64,000 nucleotides of DNA, taken from positions 92,001 to 156,000 of the forward strand of contig JAFFSR010000353.1 of the NCBI GenBank assembly GCA_017163975.1. Reading direction: 5' to 3'. The stretch comes from Anastatus disparis. Its lineage: Eukaryota; Arthropoda; Insecta; Hymenoptera; Eupelmidae. The notes below the pieces were generated by a model that worked only from the letters and a program-made list of their open reading frames with translations, was not told the origin of the DNA and ran no database searches. A program made the translations under genes and the position numbers. Within the stretch, counting starts at the first letter, position 1, and each line of letters starts with the position of its first letter. Below are positions 47,645-59,539 of the stretch, piece after piece.

Positions 47645-47820
47645 TATATGCGTTTAAAATTCTAGTAACTTTTTTAGTGATTTTCTTTAATTGCCTGTAA
47701 CTAGGGAAATATTGAGTATTTGTGACTATAACTTTAGCTTTTTGCATATTTTATCATCTGAAAACTTATCCCGAAGTATGAGCAAAATCCGTGATCCGGA
47801 GGTGTGACACTCTCCTAGTT

Positions 47821-49970
47821 AGCGATTTTGCTACATTAATAAAATTTAGAGCATATCGAATAGCTCTCTTAAAAAAACGGTGTTTACTTTCATACCGCAT
47901 TGTCCACACTTTCATCAAAGGTCCAAATTGTAATATAAGATAACAATAATGTGTTAAATAATGGTGTTTAGGACGTAAACTTATTTCTGGAAATAATTTT
48001 TTTCTCATTGAAAGATATTGAAAAATTAGGTCTTGTAGGTAAAACAAAAAAGATTTATGAATGATTGGAGCGGTTATTATTTCCACAATCTCACTAAGAA
48101 GTAATACACATATCCATACTTCATTATCTAATTCTAATATCTTTTCATTTATTAAGATAGGAAATAATCGTAAAAAGTTCCATATTTGACACGCACCTTC
48201 AGGTATTTTTGCATTAGTCAAACTAATAGTGCATGGTTTACTTTGCCTATCTTCTAACGAATAATTAAAATTTTCAATCCTTTTGTTTAGATAATTTAAT
48301 GTAAACCAATTATTTGATATAAAATATTGAATATACAATAAAAGATCGTAGGCTACTACCCCTTCAAACAAATCATGTGCTAAGCCTGGTGGTAATCCAG
48401 GTGAACAAACATTTCTTAACTCATTTAACACTGAATCAAACTTAATGCCTTTGTAATAATTTTTATTACCTTTTTGTTCCAAAGCTTTTTTATAAGATGT
48501 AATTGTTCTGAGTTTATAACGCTTATGCTCACCCCCATCAGAGTGAAATTGGTCTCTAGAAGCGGAACAAAATCTGCAAAAATATTTTGCTTTACCAAAA
48601 TTGTTAACAAAGCCACCTAAGCTACGACTTCCTAAATTATCTCCTACTATAAAAACCACTGAACCTTTTATAAATTTTCCTTTCACTTCTATGCCTACTG
48701 ATTCTAAAATCTTCAAATCTTCGACTACCCGTCCATATACATGATTATGTTGAAATTTTTTTCTTTGACAAGGGCTACAAGTTCAATTGTATTCATATGA
48801 CTACGAAAATAGTCAGGTACATTACCTAAATTCATATAAATAGCCAAAATTTTATGTTTCTTTTTACATGCACCTATTGGATTCACAACTTCAAATGCAT
48901 CTTGATATAAATTGATTTGTAAAGCTTGACTATTATCTTTAAAAAAGTATTCTTTTTGAAAGCTTCTCCATCTGTGAAATCCATCAATAAATCTTCATGC
49001 GTAACTAGAGATGAGAGATTAATAACGTTCTCAATTGATTTGTCTTTACAAATAGCTTTTAAGGTGTCTAATACAGGAATGTATGCAAAGGAAATTTTCT
49101 TTTCTTTGTCAATATCTACAAATATTGGCTTTACATAATCAAACTCTTGTTTATAACATTTTCTTCTATAACGGGAATTTATAACTTGATAACTTACACG
49201 CCAACAGTCATCATTTGAAATATCTCTGATGATTTCATCGATTCGATTAGATTCAATACCTTCAGTTAACAGACGAGCTTTAAGATTCTGTTTTATTACT
49301 TCTTGTCCTTCGTTATGAATGTTGTTAGTTTCTTCTACTATGTATTGTATTGTTGATGCCGGAATTAACAATTGACTTTCTAACTTTAAGTAAAACTGAG
49401 CTATGTTATTCAGAAATAATTTTGATTCAACATCAGCATCATATTGAAAATTCACAAATTCAAATTGTTCATCACATTCTTGAACATCGATATCTATTGA
49501 TAAGTCATTGACCAGTTCTACAGCTTCATTATTGATAATATCAAATTTTCTCTTAATTATGCTTTATATTGCTTATTGAATTATTCTCATGCTTCCTATG
49601 ATATTTAGTCATATGTCCAGTAAAATAAGATAAGGACATATAATTAGTTGCTTATTATTAATATGATTTTTCAAATGTTATAAAAGGAGATTAAAATTAT
49701 CCATTTCTCTTTGACATGTACTTACTGTACATATCAACTTGCCTCTATCATTAGCTAAATGCTCGACGTAAGATATTTGTTGTTTTCTCGATTTCAAACC
49801 ATGAGTACGATGCAAATGAGTGTTCAAATAAGCAAGATTTTGAAAGAATTTTTTGCATTTATCATAGCCACAATAATAATAATGAGATATATTTCGATGG
49901 TATTTTTGATGATCTTTATGTTTTTTTTTAAATTAGAAGATGCAAAGTGGCAGAAGTTACAGAAATACAT
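47821..49970 (-). pseudogene. Gene A: C2H2 zinc-finger transposase-like protein, N-terminal and core
   Basis: From an ATG at 49970 the minus strand encodes C2H2 fingers (MYFCNFCHFASSNLKK, then YCGYDKCKKFFQNLAYLNTH and LICTVSTC...HLKNH). A linker follows (DDCWRVSYQVINSRYRRK), then ASTIQYIVEE, and a core with IKGSVVFIVGDNLGSRSLGG, KYFCRFCSASRDQF, SPGLPPGLAHDLFEGVVAYD and SLRPKHHYLTHYCYLI. The GLPPGLAHDLFEG and PKHH.L.HY blocks identify a multicopy family found across fish, cnidarians and arthropods that looks transposase-derived. Frame changes fall at the T9 run (49921-49929), the A6 run (48941-48946) and the T7 run (48756-48762), and stops hit one finger. The coding sequence is cut at 47821 by the nested insertion and resumes at 42009. 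Confidence 0.75.
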
Positions 49971-52034
49971 CTCCTGTAAAATTGAAGATTTTTTTACTTA
50001 AAAATTTATTTGGCCATATACGTGTGTGCATTTATGTATGTATGTATATTTATTATAACACACAAAAGTTTTGTAAGCTTGCATTTTATTAAGAATAAAT
50101 CTTAGAATAAAAAATTTCTTTGCTCATTCACAGCTCAATAATAATCGCTCATGAAATAGAATAAAATATGAAAATCAAAGCTTTCTAGCCCATTAAATTT
50201 TTTATTATTACATTCAAATACTTTAATCTACTGCTAGTATTTTTTAAAATGAAACATTGAAAAGCTTTACAAATAAAAATTAAAAAAATTTAAAAAGTAT
50301 CTAATAGACATTTGAACTTCATGTAAGTTCTACTGAACAATTTTGAGATATATATTTATGAAAGTTTTCTAACAGCGTGTATTTTATGACCAATAAATAA
50401 TGCTTATTATTGTAATAAAAAGTGTCTAAGGCACAGTTTAACAAAAATCATGACGAAAAAATTTTTTTTTAAATATTACTAACCTACAAAAATTTGTATG
50501 TCTTATCACATATCAGATGATGTACAAGTTTTTTGATTTTGGAAGTTATTCACGCCGAATACTCTTCCACCTTCAGAAGTAATTCTTTTTTTTAATCCTT
50601 GTTAGAAACACAATCAGTAAAGTCGTTGCAGCATGCACTCGCAATTTCCTTCTTTTTGGTTTACCGGTGTATGATCTGCGCGTGCACAACTTATGCTTCG
50701 TCCTGATATTTGCGCAAGATGGAACTAAACCAAAATTATTTCTTTTAGAAACTTTTTTATATATAAGCACCCAGAAATTTTTCACACATCAGCATGTTAT
50801 TTTTGGAAATCATCATTAATGTCAGAGATAAGTAGAGATCGCCAATGAGCATAGGCAAGAGCGTGCCTGTTAAAATACAATGTAAACTACTGCCGCCACA
50901 TGGACAAATACCCGAACTATACGCGCAAAGCCCCTCCACGTCTACACACGCGTAGAGAAGCAAACGAAAGGGGAGGAGACAAACACACGAAACACGCGGC
51001 TTCCAGTGGCGTAGATAAACTTATGGCAAACCCGCTTTAGCTTGTTTTCGCCGCGATACTTTATAGCTTTATTTTAATGCGATTAACCCTCCCGAAAATT
51101 TTTTGATTAATTACATATTTTTATTTAAAACAGATACATATTTTAATAACAAAAATCATTCAAGTAATCAAACAAATAAATAATAATAAATAAAATTTTT
51201 TGGGGGGCGATGAACATATGTAACTTTCTATCCTATTCAACAAACGAATGCGGTGGCTGTGGTCACTAAGTTTTTACGTATCTCGCTCTCTACTTTTGCC
51301 AAGTTCAAACCCGAAGATCTACCTATTTTTTTTTTGTTTCATTTTTAAATATTATATATTTTTGTAATCAATTTTCATAGCAGAAAAAATAAAATTAAAA
51401 ATTTATTTAACACCTTAAATTCTATTTTATTTCAAAAATATAAAAAAATATATTTACAGATAGGGATAGAAAAAAAGTTATGTCAATATTACATGGCTAT
51501 GGCTATATAACTTATATTAATATGAAATAAAAACTAAGCTAGTTCTGTAATTTTTTCCTACTAAATATAAAAGATATTAAAGATTGGAAAAAAAATTATT
51601 TTAAATTATAGTTGTTTTTTCATTCTTACTCAATTGCAAATAATAAAACCTTTTTTTTCCTTAAAAAAAGGATCTTTTCTAAATTTATATAAATTTATGA
51701 CATTTTTAACTCATTTAATAAAAAGAGAAAATAAATATAAATAATTCTAATTTTATTTTAGATAAGTAAAATAATAAATTTACCTGAAAAAATAAATAAT
51801 TTTATGAATTTTAACTTCATTAAAGCGCATTTTAAATAAAAATTACATTGAATATCATTAATATTTTTAAAATTGGACTTTTTCTTCTTTCTTTTATTAA
51901 ATATATTTCTATAATATTATCAATTATTATTTCTAAAACAAAAAAATTGATAATTCTCTACGAACGGAATAATTTTCAGTTCTTATTAAACAAAATTTTG
52001 ACTAAACTTTGAATTGTTGAATTATTTTTGTCCG
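49971..52034. other. Upstream of gene A, with a CpG-richer patch
   Basis: 50590-51070 is richer in GC and CpG than its neighbours (CGCGCAAAGCCCC, ACACACGCGTAGAG, AACACGCGGC, TTTTCGCCGCGATAC) and could be a promoter region, for gene A on the minus strand or for an unseen plus-strand gene. Minus-strand open frames at 50573-50785 and 50757-50963 have no recognisable domain. 51080-52034 is AT-rich with no feature. Confidence 0.35.
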
Positions 52035-52038
52035 TTAA

Positions 52039-52420
52039 GAAGGGGCCGAACTATCTATCTTTGTCTAATAGCGTTTTTCATCATTTATGTAAACACTATC
52101 CGGTATAACAAGAAAAAAATAGCAGCCCCCGCTAGATATTACTATAATAAGTAAATTTTGTAATAACAACCAAATTTTTTCACTGCGTAGTTTTTGAATA
52201 ATTAGAGACCTACCAAAAAAAAGATATGTTATATTCTAGATTGCTAGTAGGTCTCTAATTAGTCAAAAACTATGCGGTAAAAAATTTGGTTGTTATTACA
52301 AAATTTACTAATTATACTAATATCTAGCGGGGGCTGCTATTTTTTTCTTGTTATACCGGATAGTGTTTACATAAATGATGGAAAACACTATTAGACAAAG
52401 ACAGATAGTTCGGCCCCTTC
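52039..52420. mobile_element. Near-perfect palindromic MITE with TTAA flanks
   Basis: GAAGGGGCCGAACTATCTAT and its complement bracket 382 bases with TTAA outside both (52035-52038, 52421-52424). The arms pair for almost their full length (shared blocks CACTATCCGGTATAACAAG and TAGCGGGGGCTGCTA). Same style of terminus as 21779-22168. Confidence 0.88.
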
Positions 52421-52424
52421 TTAA

Positions 52425-54476
52425 AAAGTGACATTTTCTAGAGTTATATAGGGGCATGATAACATTTTTTTAAATTATTTTTTTAAAAAATAACATTCTA
52501 TTTTAACAGTTACAAAATTTAAAAGATGAAAAATCTTAATTTTTCAAAAATTACATAAACAAAATTTAAGTTACACAGAGATTAATTATTTAAGAAAAAT
52601 TGAAAATTCTTTCGGAAAAATGACTAATTTGCATCTCATCTGACTGCTCGTTCTGTTAATTACTTTTTGCATCACCCAAAGTGATCATACTCTAAACGAG
52701 ATTATCTTAAAGAAATCGGCAAGGCTATTTGAAAATTTACAATAATAACATATAAAATAAAAACCCATTTAAAGTTTGAAAAGATTATCCGCCTTTTTAA
52801 TAAACAACAAATTATAGCTGATGGAGGAGCTATCTGTCTATTAACAAAATGTATATGATTTTTAAATCTTTGAAACTTTATGAGAAAAATATTGAGAATG
52901 ACAGATAAAGGGAAACATCTCTTCCAATTAAAAAATATTAAAGAATTATGAAATGTATCTTAAAAAATCAATTTCAAATTGTTTATTATCTGTTTAAATG
53001 GTTTATTATGGATATGTAAATTAAATATTTTTATCATTATATATTTTATTGATTTAACAAAAATTTAACTTAAAATGAATAAAAGAATAATAAAAGAATA
53101 AATAAAAGAATTAAGAAATGTGCTTTAATAAGGCATATTTTTTAAAAAGTGTTGTCAATTTCATCAAAGCGCATTAAATAAAAATCACGTTAAATACCAT
53201 TCATATTAAAAAAACATTTATTAAAAAAATGGTTTAATTTTTATAGTTACAATATAATTTAATTATAATACTGGTTATAAATTCGCTATGTGTTATCGAA
53301 CTAGATGAAAAACTAAAAAAAAACCTGATGCAAAAAAACTATCGTATATTTAGAAAGAAATATCGTAGGAAAATTAAAAAAAGTAGGTATTTTAAAGTAT
53401 TCACTAAAAAGAATGCATTACATTTTTCAAAGTTTCTTATCATATTATAAAGTTAACTGAAAAATAAAATGTATTCATTTAAATTTAAAAAAATGTATTT
53501 GTTTAGTTACTTTTCAAGTATGATTCAATAAAATTTGAAAAGTAATATATTTGATAGTATTGCACCGTTTTGTGTAATTTGTGAAAATTATTTTCATAGG
53601 AAATCGTATCAAAATTTAACACATAAGTACGGAAAATTAACGTAAAATTTTTGTATGCTTTGAAACAAAAAAAATTTTTGTCAAATTTACATCAAATATG
53701 TATACTTCATTATTCAAATTGTCACATTACATATAATTATACATTTCATTATTAAAAAAATTAATATTCTTTATAAATTTTTTTATTGAAATTTTCATTT
53801 TAAAATTTACACAAAAACTTTTTTGAAGTAGCCAAATTTTAATCCAAGCCAACGATGTGTAAAAAAAATTATTTATTGATAATTTTATTATTAAAACAGT
53901 TTCAAATGTATGTGGTAAAGGTTATTTCGTTGTATTTTTTAAAATAAAATGTTAATAATATTGATATTGCACCTAAACATTTACTAAATTTGAAATTTTT
54001 ACAATACTACAAATTTTTGCTAACAAATATGATACCGAAAAAAAAAATTTTGAAATTTTAAACTCAAAGTTCATTTAAAGTACTTGTAATAATTAATTAG
54101 GCAATCATATCTTGAGTATAAATATTTTTTTCATCTATAACCAATGATCAAAGCCTATTTATAAGGAAAGATCATCTCCACCTTAGAGATGAAAAAAATT
54201 AACCCGTATTTTTTCTTTTGTTTAAATAGATTTTAGAGACAAAGTTATACATATTTTTCAATAATATAATGAAAAGAAGTTGTTGTAAGAACTTGAATGA
54301 CCGGACAAATAAAAATCTTACGGAAAAATGTATTAAAAAAGTACAAGTTAAAAACTTTAATTTAAGCCTTATTAGCTTAAAAAAGCTCAATGCTGTTAAA
54401 AAGTTATGCTCAATTGAAAATTATTACATATTTGTTAATAGTTTTTGCATATAATATATTGCAACGTCCATTATAT
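52425..54476. other. AT-rich non-coding stretch
   Basis: No gene supported. A sequence at 53145-53225 (TCATCAAAGCGCATTAAATAAAAAT) resembles 51810-51880 (TCATTAAAGCGCATTTTAAATAAAAAT) in the same orientation on the far side of the TTAA MITE, suggesting an old duplication of about 1.3 kb period. Paired open frames at 54199-54454 on both strands are low complexity. Confidence 0.35.
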
Positions 54477-54778
54477 TGTACATATATTAAAGTATAAAGC
54501 ATAAAATAACGTAGAAACTCAGAGAAATGCGACTCCGAGTTTCCGGACCAAGAGTCGCACGGTGCACGAAGTGCTGATTCGGCACTTACATCGTCGTTTT
54601 AGACGACGACGAGCGTCAGACCATCGCCAGACGCGCTAGGACAAAGTAGTAACTAGTCTCTCTCTCACTGTATTGCTTTATAATAAATATCAGTCAACTT
54701 TATATTAATTCTCTCGTTAATTTATTTGCATCCTCACACTCCCCATAGGAGTGCGTATTAATTAAATCCCGCGTAACA
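54477..54778 (+). mobile_element. 5' LTR of the gypsy element
   Basis: The 3' edge is fixed by CGCGTAACA just ahead of the PBS at 54789. The 5' edge is proposed at TGTACATATATT so that the ends read TGT...ACA; TGCAACG at 54460 is an alternative. Inside are a GC-rich hairpin (CATCGTCGTTTTAGACGACG, about 54588-54607), a pyrimidine-rich AGTCTCTCTCTCACTG and AATAAA at 54682-54687, a possible polyadenylation signal. The partner LTR is not in the window, so the left edge is unconfirmed. Confidence 0.6.
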
Positions 54779-54788
54779 TATTATTTTT

Positions 54789-54806
54789 TGGTAGCAGCGG
54801 TGTGGG
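54789..54806 (+). promoter_or_regulatory. Primer-binding site
   Basis: TGGTAGCAGCGGTGTGGG starts ten bases after the LTR end. PBS sequences begin TGG, complementary to the CCA end of a tRNA, and TTGGTAGCAG-type sites are common in arthropod gypsy elements. The exact primer tRNA is not determined. Confidence 0.7.
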
Positions 54807-55745
54807 ATACGCAACGAGGATTTTGGCAAAAAAAATTAAAATTTTTTAAGAAATAAACTTAAAAAAAAGTGCATCAAATAAATTAGAGATTTTTTTTTTT
54901 TTGAGAAAGAGAGAGAAATAACTAGATTACTCGAATAGCTTAATTAAATACATTTTTTTTGGCGAATTTTTTTTATTAAATATTTTTGAAAAATCGCGTC
55001 ACGAGTTATTAAAATCTGAACGGGAGGAAGGAAGGAAGGAAGGACGTCCGAAAATATTATCCGAAGAAATGAGAATGCTTTTTATCACGCTGCTCACTCT
55101 CTGCTGTAACAAGTAAGTAAAAGTTATATAATACACATTAAAGTGTCCCAAGGGGTAGTATAGCTTCTTAAAGTGAATATAAATCGAACTCGTAATAGAA
55201 CAAATAAAGTTAAAATATTGATTTCGAAAAAAGATCGTTAGATAAAAGTGATTAGTGCGTGAATATAATTACGCAAACCAGTAGTGTCGGCCGGTAATAA
55301 GTAAATATTTAAAAAATTATAAGTAATGTTGTGAAAAAAGGGGATAATTCAAACTAGTGCATACGTGAAAAGGAAAAATAAATATTTTTGTTTTTATCAA
55401 TTTTTATCAGGTTTCTTAGTAAAATAAAATAAATTTTTATCATTCGTTTTTATTATTGTGCTGGAAAAAAAATAATAGTTGTTGCCGTAGATAGAAAAAA
55501 AAAGAGTTTATAGTCTGAATATTAGAAAATAATTTTAATAACAATTTCGTAATTAACGTGATTTGTGGAAACGTTTTTATGTCATAAACTTTGTCATTAT
55601 TTACTAATAAATCTCCGTAAATCAGAAAAAAAAATTATTAAGCGCACATAAGAAAACGTAAACGCTCCGCCTTCTCACGCGTAATTTAAAGAGTAAAAAT
55701 AAAATTTTAAGAAAAAGTTAAATTGTGAAATCTTATTTATCGAAC
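54807..55745 (+). other. Leader between PBS and gag
   Basis: About 940 bases of AT-rich untranslated sequence with a GGAAGGAAGGAAGGA run at about 55023-55040. No conserved frame. The length is large for a gypsy leader; packaging or translation signals may lie here but none is recognisable. Confidence 0.5.
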
Positions 55746-57831
55746 ATGTCGCTCATTAACTTATTTTCGAAAAAGGACGGAAAAGCGAAACGTAGAGGAC
55801 GTTCGTTGTCTCCTATTAGAGGTTCGCGTAGTGAAGAAATCTTAGCCGAATTCGGGAACGAAAGGATATCATTTCCGACCGTGTCACAGAACACGGTGTA
55901 CATGCCAATGTATACTCCGAGATATGGTGAAAATTTAACAGTTAATTTGTCAGAGAAAGGAAGGAGGGAATTGAAAGAAAAATACGAAAAAGCCGCGTCT
56001 CAGGGTTTCGAATTACTTAAAGAATCATTAAATATTATGAAAGAAAGAAACATAGCAAGTAACGGCACGCTCCCACGGAATAAAAGGGAAACCGAGACTC
56101 AAAAATCGAAATCAGAGGAAAGCCCAAAAATCAACGAAACGTGGTTAACATACGCGAACCAAGGCCCGAACCAGCTAGTTTATCCTTCGATACCATACAA
56201 TTAAACGAGTTTTCCGCAAAAAAATTCCACAACCGTGGAGTAATATGATACCAACGCAAGTCAATCAAAATTTTCCAATAAACTCACCAATAAATACTAA
56301 CTACGCATTAAATACGCAACAAATAAATCCTATGTTAAATATGCAAAGCGTAAACTTTCAGAATATACCTCAATTATCACTACATGAAGTGATAAGGCAA
56401 ATACCATATTTTGACGGAAGCGTAGATAAATTACCCCTATTTTGCTCGGTGTTAAGGAACATAGTAAATGGTTTTACAGGTTGTCAGATTCTTATTATAT
56501 ACGAGTTAGCAACGAAACTCACGGGAAAAGCAGCAGATATTTTTACAGCGCGATTAATGCAATATTAGTCTATCGAAGCGCTAATAAAAGACTTAGAGGC
56601 GCAATATAATAATATAACAGTGATAGAGGAATTATCAACGCAATTAAAAATAATTACGCAATAACAAGGCGAATCGGCAACAGATTACGGTGCGCGGACG
56701 CAAGCTTTATTGAATAGGCTTTTAGTGATTTACGACACGGTGCCCATGTTAAAATTACAAGATTGATTAGCAAGTAAGCAGCTAATAGAGAAAGATGCAT
56801 TACAATATTATTTGTTTGGACTAACTTCACCCTTAGACGTGTAAGTGCGCTGCGAAAAACCTCTAACGTTAAGAAAGGCTATACAACTTAGTTTGCTATA
56901 GGCTATACAGCTGCGAAAGGCTATACAGCTGAGTTTGAAAATAAACAAAAGACGCGACTTTTTGCACAGATGCAAAACTCATTTATAAACGGCCTGCAAC
57001 CCGTAAATTCGGTAGCACAAAATACACAATCATTATCATTACGGTCTCAACCAAATATTAATAACATGGTGCAAATGACACAAAATCAACATCAGTTAAT
57101 AAATACAAATAAAGTGTATGAAGCACAAATAAAAGCAATGCAAGCTACGCCTGTAAAAATAGAAACAGGTACAAGTGCAGTTTAAGAAAAAATATGATAA
57201 AATACGATGCGCTTATTGCGATAAGATGGGGCACGCGACGGCAGAGTGTCAAATACTAAGAAATGATGCCGAAAATGGTATTATTCACGCACAAAATAAA
57301 AATAATTCACAAAATGTTAATAATAGTAAAAGAAAACAGTCAAACGATAACAAAAATTATACGAACGGTCCACGAAGCAATCATATTAGGAGTAATTTCA
57401 ATAATAATAATTACAATAGAAATTTTGATAGTAATAATTATAGCAGAAATAATCCCAATAATAATTATAACAATGGAAATGCGGATAATAATTACAGAAA
57501 TAGTTATAGTAGATTCAACGGTGGGTTCAATAGAAACAGAAACTATGACTCACGTAATAATGAATATAATTATAATGCTCAAGGACCGCCGCGTTATAAT
57601 AATAATGCACGTAATGATAATAGAAATGATATAGGTTTTAATAGAGGTCGTAGTAGAGACAATCGTCGCGAGAGATATCAGTATAACAGGAACGGAAATC
57701 AAACGCGCGATCCGGATAGAGAACGGGATTCAAACGCAAAGATAAATGAAAATAATCAAAGTAATAAAATGAACGAGCCTTTAAACTCGCAGGATGTCCG
57801 CCGCGATCCTCAGGTGCCGGGCAGGAATTAA
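55746..57831 (+). pseudogene. Gypsy gag: basic N-terminus, capsid, one zinc knuckle
   Basis: The frame starts at ATG 55746 (MSLINLFSKKDGKAKRRGRS). A stop at about 56202 and others at 56566, 56662, 56764, 56840 and 56908 break the middle. Capsid-like sequence has IPYFDGSVDKLPLFCSVLRN, ELATKLTGKAADIFTARL, ESATDYGARTQALLNRLL and ALQYYLFGLTSP. The nucleocapsid has RCAYCDKMGHATAECQI, an intact CX2CX4HX4C knuckle at about 57209-57250, followed by an Asn/Arg-rich low-complexity tail (NNNNYNRNFDSNNYSRN) to the stop at 57829-57831. Frame shifts separate the pieces. Confidence 0.82.
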
Positions 57832-57896
57832 TTAATAATAATCAGAATATATTAAATAATAGTGAAAAGCATGTAAAAATTAGGCGCACAATAAAC

Positions 57897-58250
57897 ATGA
57901 AACTCGCGTGCGCAGGGCGTAATCCACCTATTGTTAAACTGGAAAGTCGGAATTTAAAAGAAAATAGTGCAAAATTTTATGTTGATTCAGGAGCAGATAT
58001 TTCCGTAATAAAGGTCAAATGTATAAACGAAAATACAAGTATAGATAAGCAGCATATTTTAGAGATTACAGGCGTCGTACCAGGGGAAATGTATACGTTA
58101 AGAAGAGCAGATATGACTCTTCAAGGACTACAGTGTGAGGTCCATATTGTCCCAGATAGCTTTCCTGTAAAAACAGATGGGCTACTAGCCTGGGAAACTA
58201 TCAGTGAGCACAATGGACATATAAATGCCAACGGACATATAAATACATAA
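57897..58250 (+). CDS. Gypsy aspartic protease
   Basis: A 117-codon open frame. The active-site loop FYVDSGADISVIK is at about residues 27-39, with catalytic Asp intact and the usual Ser-Gly. LEITGVVPGEMYTL and CEVHIVPDSFPVKTDGLL follow, where retroviral-type proteases have a flap and the second hydrophobic-hydrophobic-Gly block (G-LL). The size fits a one-domain protease that works as a dimer. It lies in a different frame from gag, so frameshifting or a decayed join is possible. It ends with a duplicated NGHIN phrase and a stop. Confidence 0.82.
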   Translation: MKLACAGRNPPIVKLESRNLKENSAKFYVDSGADISVIKVKCINENTSIDKQHILEITGVVPGEMYTLRRADMTLQGLQCEVHIVPDSFPVKTDGLLAWETISEHNGHINANGHINT

Positions 58251-58599
58251 GTGCATTGATTTTATAAAATTATCGATTCCTTTTGAGCGGGTGGAAACAG
58301 TGGAAATTCCCGAAAGAATGAAACGCATTATTGCTGCAAAAGTTATAAATAATGATGTAGAAGTAGGCTGGGTGCCACTTCAAAATTGAGGGCCTGGAAT
58401 ATTATTTGGAAATTTCATTACAGAAAATAAATGGTAGAGCATATGCAGTATGTATAAATACGAATAATAAAAATATTGAAATTCCGGCTCCAGAGGTAGA
58501 AATTTTCCCATGCGAAGTTATAAAAAAAGATAACGATTTATCATGCCGGTGAGGACGGTAACCACGAAGGAAATGAAGTTTCCGATTGCAAAAAAATTA

Positions 58600-59511
58600 G
58601 ACGCGCAATGTCGGAGTACGCGCAACAAAATTCAGAGAAAAATAGTGCTGATACTGAAATAAAATATGTAGACAGATGCATGGCAAATAAAACTCCATGT
58701 GAAATAAAAGAAAGAGTTGAAAAAATGGAAGTGTTAGACTTGGAAGAATTAAATGAAGAAGAAAAAGAGCATGTTCGAAGCTTGATATCCGAGAACCTCT
58801 TCGTTTTTGGTCCAAACGATGAGTTGCTCCCAGCAACTAATATTTTAACACATAAAATAAAAACGACTCATGAATAGCCAGTACGTGTGAAACCATACAG
58901 ATATCCGATAGCCTTAAAAAATATTATGCAGCAAGAAATAGAGAAGTTACTGGAAAAAGATATTATAGAACCATCTATGTCGAGTTATACTAGCCCAGCA
59001 TGGATAGTTAACAAGAAATCTGATCCTCAGGGCAGGAAATGCTAGCGTTTGGTGACAGATTTTCGCCAACTAAAAGAAATCACTGTGGGAAGTTGCTATC
59101 CACTGCCGTTAACTTGTGACATCTTAGAAAATTTAGCGTCAGCAAATTATATCACCGCCGTAGACCTTAAGGACGGCTATTATCAGGTAAAAATTGATGC
59201 AAAAGACGCACATTAAACTGCGTTTTCAGGGCCATCGGTTACATACCAATACAAATGTATGGCTAAACGTATAAGCTTTGCAGGGCTTGCAAGGTACAGA
59301 GCTTGAGATTTATTTAGATCACGTGATTATACACGCCGAAAATTTAGAACAATACGCTCTTCGTTTCAAAAGATTTTTAAAGCGCATTGAGAAAGCTAAT
59401 CTAACAATAGAACCAAAGAAATGTCAATTTTTAAGACGTGAGGCGAAGGTATTAGGACATATAGTAGGAAAAGGGCAAATTAAAACAGATCCTAAAAAGA
59501 TAGAAGCGTGA
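58600..59511 (+). pseudogene. Gypsy reverse transcriptase, internally deleted
   Basis: After a 90-codon linker (LDLEELNEEEKEHVRSLI), RT reads VRVKPYRYPIAL, EIEKLLEKDIIEPSMSSYTS, RLVTDFRQLKEIT and YITAVDLKDGYYQVKID, keeping the motif A aspartate. Then TYQYKCMAKRI jumps to LQGTELEIYLDHVIIHAENL: about 40 residues of the MPFGLKNAP region are missing. Motif C reads YLDH where YLDD is required. The thumb part follows (KKCQFLRREAKVLGHIVGKG). Stops at about 58876, 59043 and 59215. Deletion plus the Asp-to-His change make it inactive. Confidence 0.88.
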
Positions 59512-59539
59512 TTATCCTGTACCAACAAATAAGAAGAAA

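Larger units (their letters stand above)
42010..47820. mobile_element. Outer foldback element that splits gene A
   Basis: CTAGGAGAGTGTCACACCTC begins at 42010, and its complement ends near 47820. The arms (42010-42316 and 46789-47820) match throughout once a TA-MITE (46974-47644) is removed from the right arm. Without its contents the element would be a near-palindrome of about 650-700 bases. It sits exactly between the two halves of gene A, whose reading continues on each side. Confidence 0.8.

Noticed and set aside
57263..57634. 123-codon plus-frame rich in Ile/Met at gag
   Set aside because: Shadow of the Asn/Arg-rich nucleocapsid tail in another frame.
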